DNA from: Cymodocea nodosa
Taxonomy: Eukaryota; Streptophyta; Magnoliopsida; Alismatales; Cymodoceaceae
Length of the DNA stretch: 64,000 bases
Reading direction: 5' to 3'
Assembly (NCBI GenBank): GCA_036874045.1
Contig: JAZBRI010000004.1
Location: 4,712,001 to 4,776,000, forward strand
Under the pieces are notes generated by a model. That model was not told the DNA's origin. It searched no databases and worked only from the letters and a program-made list of their open reading frames with translations. Below are positions 60,553 to 64,000 of the stretch, piece by piece; within the stretch, counting starts at the first letter, position 1; every line of letters begins with the position of its first letter. The position numbers and the translations under genes were made by a program.

Positions 60553-60636
60553 ATGACCCTGCAAGAGCTCATCCCATGTCACGAAGAGAGAATGTGGCAA
60601 GAAGATGCGTCATCAATCTCCCCCCCACTAGAGTAG
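60553..60636 (+). promoter_or_regulatory. Upstream ORF overlapping the MYB start
   Basis: The ATG at 60553 opens a 27-codon ORF ([20 protein letters not shown]...) ending with TAG at 60636, in another frame than the MYB protein, whose chosen ATG at 60576 lies inside it. If transcribed, it would compete with the main start. Confidence 0.45.
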
Positions 60637-63185
60637 GGGACTTCTATACTGGTGAGGGTCTTAGAAGAGGCCACTCTCCGTCGTCCTCCTCCTCCTCCTT
60701 CTCTTCCAAGGGAGGTATGTTTGCCGAGATGGGTTCTCTCTCCATCAACCCTACCCCTTCAACAAATGGTTGCCATCACAACAGAAGTTCCTGGAGTTTT
60801 GGCGAAAAAGACGGTGGCAGTGGTGGAAGAACCGGTCGGTCTTTTCCTCTGATGGGGAGCTACATTAGTGTGGAGGATCAATACCGTGGTCATCACGATC
60901 AGAAGCAAAACAGTGCAGTGCACGTGAAGTGCTCTGATAGAAGCAGCCATGGCTTGGAAGAAGAGAACGTAGACTGTGGGATTGGGATTGGAGGTTGGGG
61001 TAATAACCCCAACGAAGACTCATCGGTTGGAAAAGACGCTACCGATGACTGCGGTCAGTCAAAGCTCTGTGCTAGAGGCCACTGGAGACCTGCGGAAGAC
61101 GTCAAGCTTAGACAGCTAGTGGCCCTCTACGGGCCTCAGAACTGGAACCTCATAGCTGAGAAGCTGGAGGGAAGATCCGGTACCCTCTCCCATCTTTACC
61201 CACCAACATGTTTCATTAATTATACGTACAACATTATTTATGCGGTTCTCCAAATTAGGCTTCAAATCTGAAACCTGTTTTCCCCCTTTTCTTCTTCTAA
61301 AATGTATCTGGTGGTTCTCTTTCTTTCTTTTACCGAAGGGAAGAGTTGCAGACTCAGATGGTTCAACCAGCTGGATCCAAGAATCAACAGGAAGGCGTTC
61401 ACGGAGGAAGAGGAGGAGAAACTGATGTCTGCTCACAGGATGTACGGCAACAAATGGGCCATGATCGCCAGGCTCTTCCCTGGTAGAACCGATAACGCCG
61501 TGAAGAACCATTGGCATGTACTCATGGCCAGGAAGTATAGAGAGCAGTCATATGTCTACAGGAGGAGAAGGTTGAATCAGGCTGTTCATGGAAGATTGGA
61601 AGGGAGTAATGATAATATTGCCACTAGAACAGTAAAGTGGGGTTTCAGCACCGACCCGTGCCCGCCTTTCCCGTCGGCTGGTGCCATGGATGTCTCCCAT
61701 GGAGGAGGACCATCACCATCCCATCACTGTGGACTTCGTTCTGAACAAGATCAAGAGCCCTTTCGTTTCCTTTCTGGTGCGTTTCCATGAATCCAAACTC
61801 TTTCATCTTCGAACTTGGGGCTCAATTCTCTCCATTTTTGAGGCGTTAAACTTTTAAATGTTTTCGAACAATTTTTGAAAAGAAATACTAATTTGGTAAT
61901 TCGTAATATATATGTTTTGGCTTAAATTAACAAAAGTTTAATTTTTATTGTAGCCACTTTTTACGATTTATATGCATCAAATTAAATTTTATCCTTCAAA
62001 GCAAATATTTTTTTAAAAATTTATTTCTTTGATTCAGTTGCAATTTTTATAGTTGAAAATATTTTAAATTGATTTATCTTAATGGTAAAACGAACACTTA
62101 TAACATTGTTAGATATAAATGCTTACAACTTCAATTTCGAAAATTAAGGATTCCTGAGCAATGCTCGTAAACTTGTAATTGCACTGTTTTCCTCCTTTTA
62201 ATTTCTATCTTAATTTGTTTATCGAACTTGCCTTTAATTTGAAGCATGGAAGGAACAAAATTCATAATGTATGTGTTTAGGGTTAAAGTTGGACTAGTTC
62301 ACATTTAATAACCTTGAAATGGCATTTGTTCGTTAACGGTTTTTAACCGTTATGCTCCACAAACTATATATATATTAGCTTTAGGAGTAAAAATTTAAAA
62401 AAAAATATATATACTTTTTTGAATCTGTTAAGTAAATATTAGATAAATAGTATCAACTTTTATCTACTGCAGTTGACCATCTTTTTTTTAAATGTTTTCT
62501 AGTTGAAAATATTCTCTTGCTTCAAATCTTAACATTGTAAAATGTGTAACCAGCTCTGATGTGATTGATGATTGCAAACCGTAACCCATCTATTACTTTT
62601 ATAATCTACTCATCTTTATTTAAAATTAAGGATGCAAAACCTCTTGTAAAAAGATTACAGATAAAAGAGAAAGGGAATAATGGAGAAATGAGAGAGAGAG
62701 AGAGAGAGAGGGAGAATTGAAGAGGATATATGATAACATGAGAGAGAAAATATGAAAAATACAGAAATGATTCATCAATAATATTCTAGCACAACTGTAA
62801 TGTTTTAGTTGATCAAAATCATTGGTATTTGTGGTTTTATTCTGCGATTCGTTATAATTTGGATGGGTTGTGTTGGCTCTTTCTTTCTTTTTTTGCAGTT
62901 GGCGAGGCGGATGATGATAAGACAAGTTCTTATTCCATGCGTAGAGACGATCAGACGTTGCGTCGGGGATTCTTCAGCAGTCGTCCTCCTCCGGTGATGT
63001 CGATGGAAGCACCATGTGCACACTCAAACTACTACAGTTGCCAATGCCTTTTAGACTCCACTGCGTCAGCAGCATCCATGGCTTCTGCCAATGGCCTGTC
63101 GTCCACGGAGGATGGCAGCAGACACTCGGAGGCCGCGATGTCACCGCCCTTCATAGATTTCCTTGGAGTAGGAGCTGCAGTTTGA
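60576..63185 (+). CDS. R2R3-MYB transcription factor (MYB52/54/56/105/117 group)
   Basis: Three exons, 60576-61179, 61339-61776 and 62899-63185, give 442 residues. A long variable N-terminal part (about 165 residues, Ser/Gly-rich) precedes R2 ([19 protein letters not shown], then [20 protein letters not shown]), which spans the first intron. R3 follows ([20 protein letters not shown], then [20 protein letters not shown]). The spaced tryptophans are present, with Phe at the first R3 position, as normal. The [10 protein letters not shown] and NHWHVLMAR sequences are typical of subgroup 21. Members control cell-wall, boundary, sugar partitioning and seed traits; which applies here is unknown. 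The C-terminus ends [13 protein letters not shown]. The ATG at 60576 is the first in-frame ATG; a shorter form from MFAEMG at 60718 is possible. Intron 2 is 1.1 kb and AT-rich. Confidence 0.92.
62690..62712. repeat. (GA)n microsatellite in MYB intron 2
   Basis: About eleven GA units, part of a longer purine-rich stretch from 62640 on. Confidence 0.85.
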
Positions 63186-64000
63186 TGGTGAGATGTGGAT
63201 TGCCCGGTGGTGTGCGTGGGTGGAGAGATTTTGAAAGAGGGGATGGGAAGAACGATTACATTGCCACTGCAGCAGCTACTAGGGTTGGACATTTTGAGAC
63301 ATATATAAGCCGATCGAATTTGATCTGGAAATTAATCTTTTTGCAAATCTCTCGGTATATATATATATATATATATATATGAACTTTTGGGTTTGGCACA
63401 CGGTTAAGTTAGACCTTGCAGCCAGTTTTCAAAAGCTAGAGTTCACGGAGATAAAGAAAAATATGAAATTTCTCTGATGCTTCGATTTATTATTCATGCT
63501 ACCTCATTCTTTATACAGACACACACACGTGTGCGTGCGTGCGTGCGTGTGTGTGTGTGTGTGTGTGTGAATTAAATAAGCTATACGAATCGTTTGTGGA
63601 TGTTATGGTCCTAAAGTATATACAGTGGCTGAACAGATCTTCGATGTGTGTATTTGACGTCAGGAGATTTGAACCACAACTAGTCCAAATTAAGAGTGCT
63701 GAAGTTGAAGTGCACGATAACATTAACAGTACCATCGGCGGCGGCGGCAGCACTGGCAAACAAGCAAGAAGCGGAAAGATGCAGCATGCACCTAATCTAC
63801 TCTACTGCGTATGAAAACAAGCAAGTAAAGCAAGCACATGCCATGGGGGAATAAAATAAAGCAGCGTCTCTATATATTATGGGCTCACACTGGCTGCAGA
63901 TGGAAATCATTGCAACGTTCCAGCTCCTCGCAAGGGAGCGGCCAGCGAATAGGAAATTGAACTGCTCATGCTTTTTTTTCATACTTCGTTGCAGCTGGAC
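63186..64000. other. 3' flank of the MYB gene with microsatellites
   Basis: (AT)n at 63356-63380 and a compound CGTG/GT repeat at about 63520-63569. The remaining sequence shows no gene. Part of it is probably MYB 3'UTR. Confidence 0.5.
63520..63569. repeat. Compound (CA)n-(GTGC)n-(GT)n microsatellite
   Basis: Alternating purine-pyrimidine run of about 50 bases; this kind of sequence can adopt Z-DNA. Confidence 0.9.

Noticed and set aside
1..64000. CRISPR arrays, operons, prophage or bacterial features
   Set aside because: The window is plant nuclear DNA with spliced genes; no such structure is present.

Overview
The window is nuclear DNA of a flowering plant. It shows intron-containing genes with GT..AG junctions, nuclear genes for chloroplast and mitochondrial proteins (LHCA4, an NDH subcomplex-B subunit, an mTERF, a PPR protein, an uncoupling protein), a MIKC*-type MADS gene, an R2R3-MYB, a MIR169 hairpin and Ty1/copia retrotransposons. 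GC-rich, mostly intronless coding regions (SET, PPR, mTERF, LHCA4) stand out against AT-rich intergenic DNA. This suggests a monocot, probably not a grass, but that is inference and the species is not identified.

Layout, 1-15.6 kb: UCP3-like mitochondrial carrier (-), a PIF/Harbinger transposase fossil, a TPR-SET protein (+), a PPR protein (+), an MPO1-like DUF962 protein (-) and, divergent from it, PnsB4 (+). 15.6-30 kb: a MIR169 hairpin (-), a four-KH-domain RNA-binding protein (-) with a 5'UTR intron, and LHCA4 (+), divergent from the KH gene. 29.8-39.4 kb: an eleven-coding-exon MIKC* MADS gene (-) with a 3.2-kb intron, divergent from a single-exon mTERF gene (+).

41-56 kb is a graveyard of transposable elements. 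It holds one copia element on the minus strand, a second on the plus strand split by a ~2-kb insertion and ending in a recognisable polypurine tract and LTR start, a LINE 3' fragment, and a third very decayed copia element with a primer-binding-site-like motif. The last 8 kb carry little except a three-exon R2R3-MYB gene of the MYB52/54/56/105/117 type.

There is no operon-like organisation. Five of the protein genes act in or are predicted to enter plastids or mitochondria, which may be coincidence. I found no convincingly novel system. The items most worth checking are the MIR169 locus, upstream ORFs in the SET and MYB genes, a repeat shared by introns of two genes, and an unrecognised exon-like ORF at 52.6-53.0 kb. 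All exon boundaries were placed by eye from reading frame, splice consensus and remembered family sequence; none was tested by alignment.
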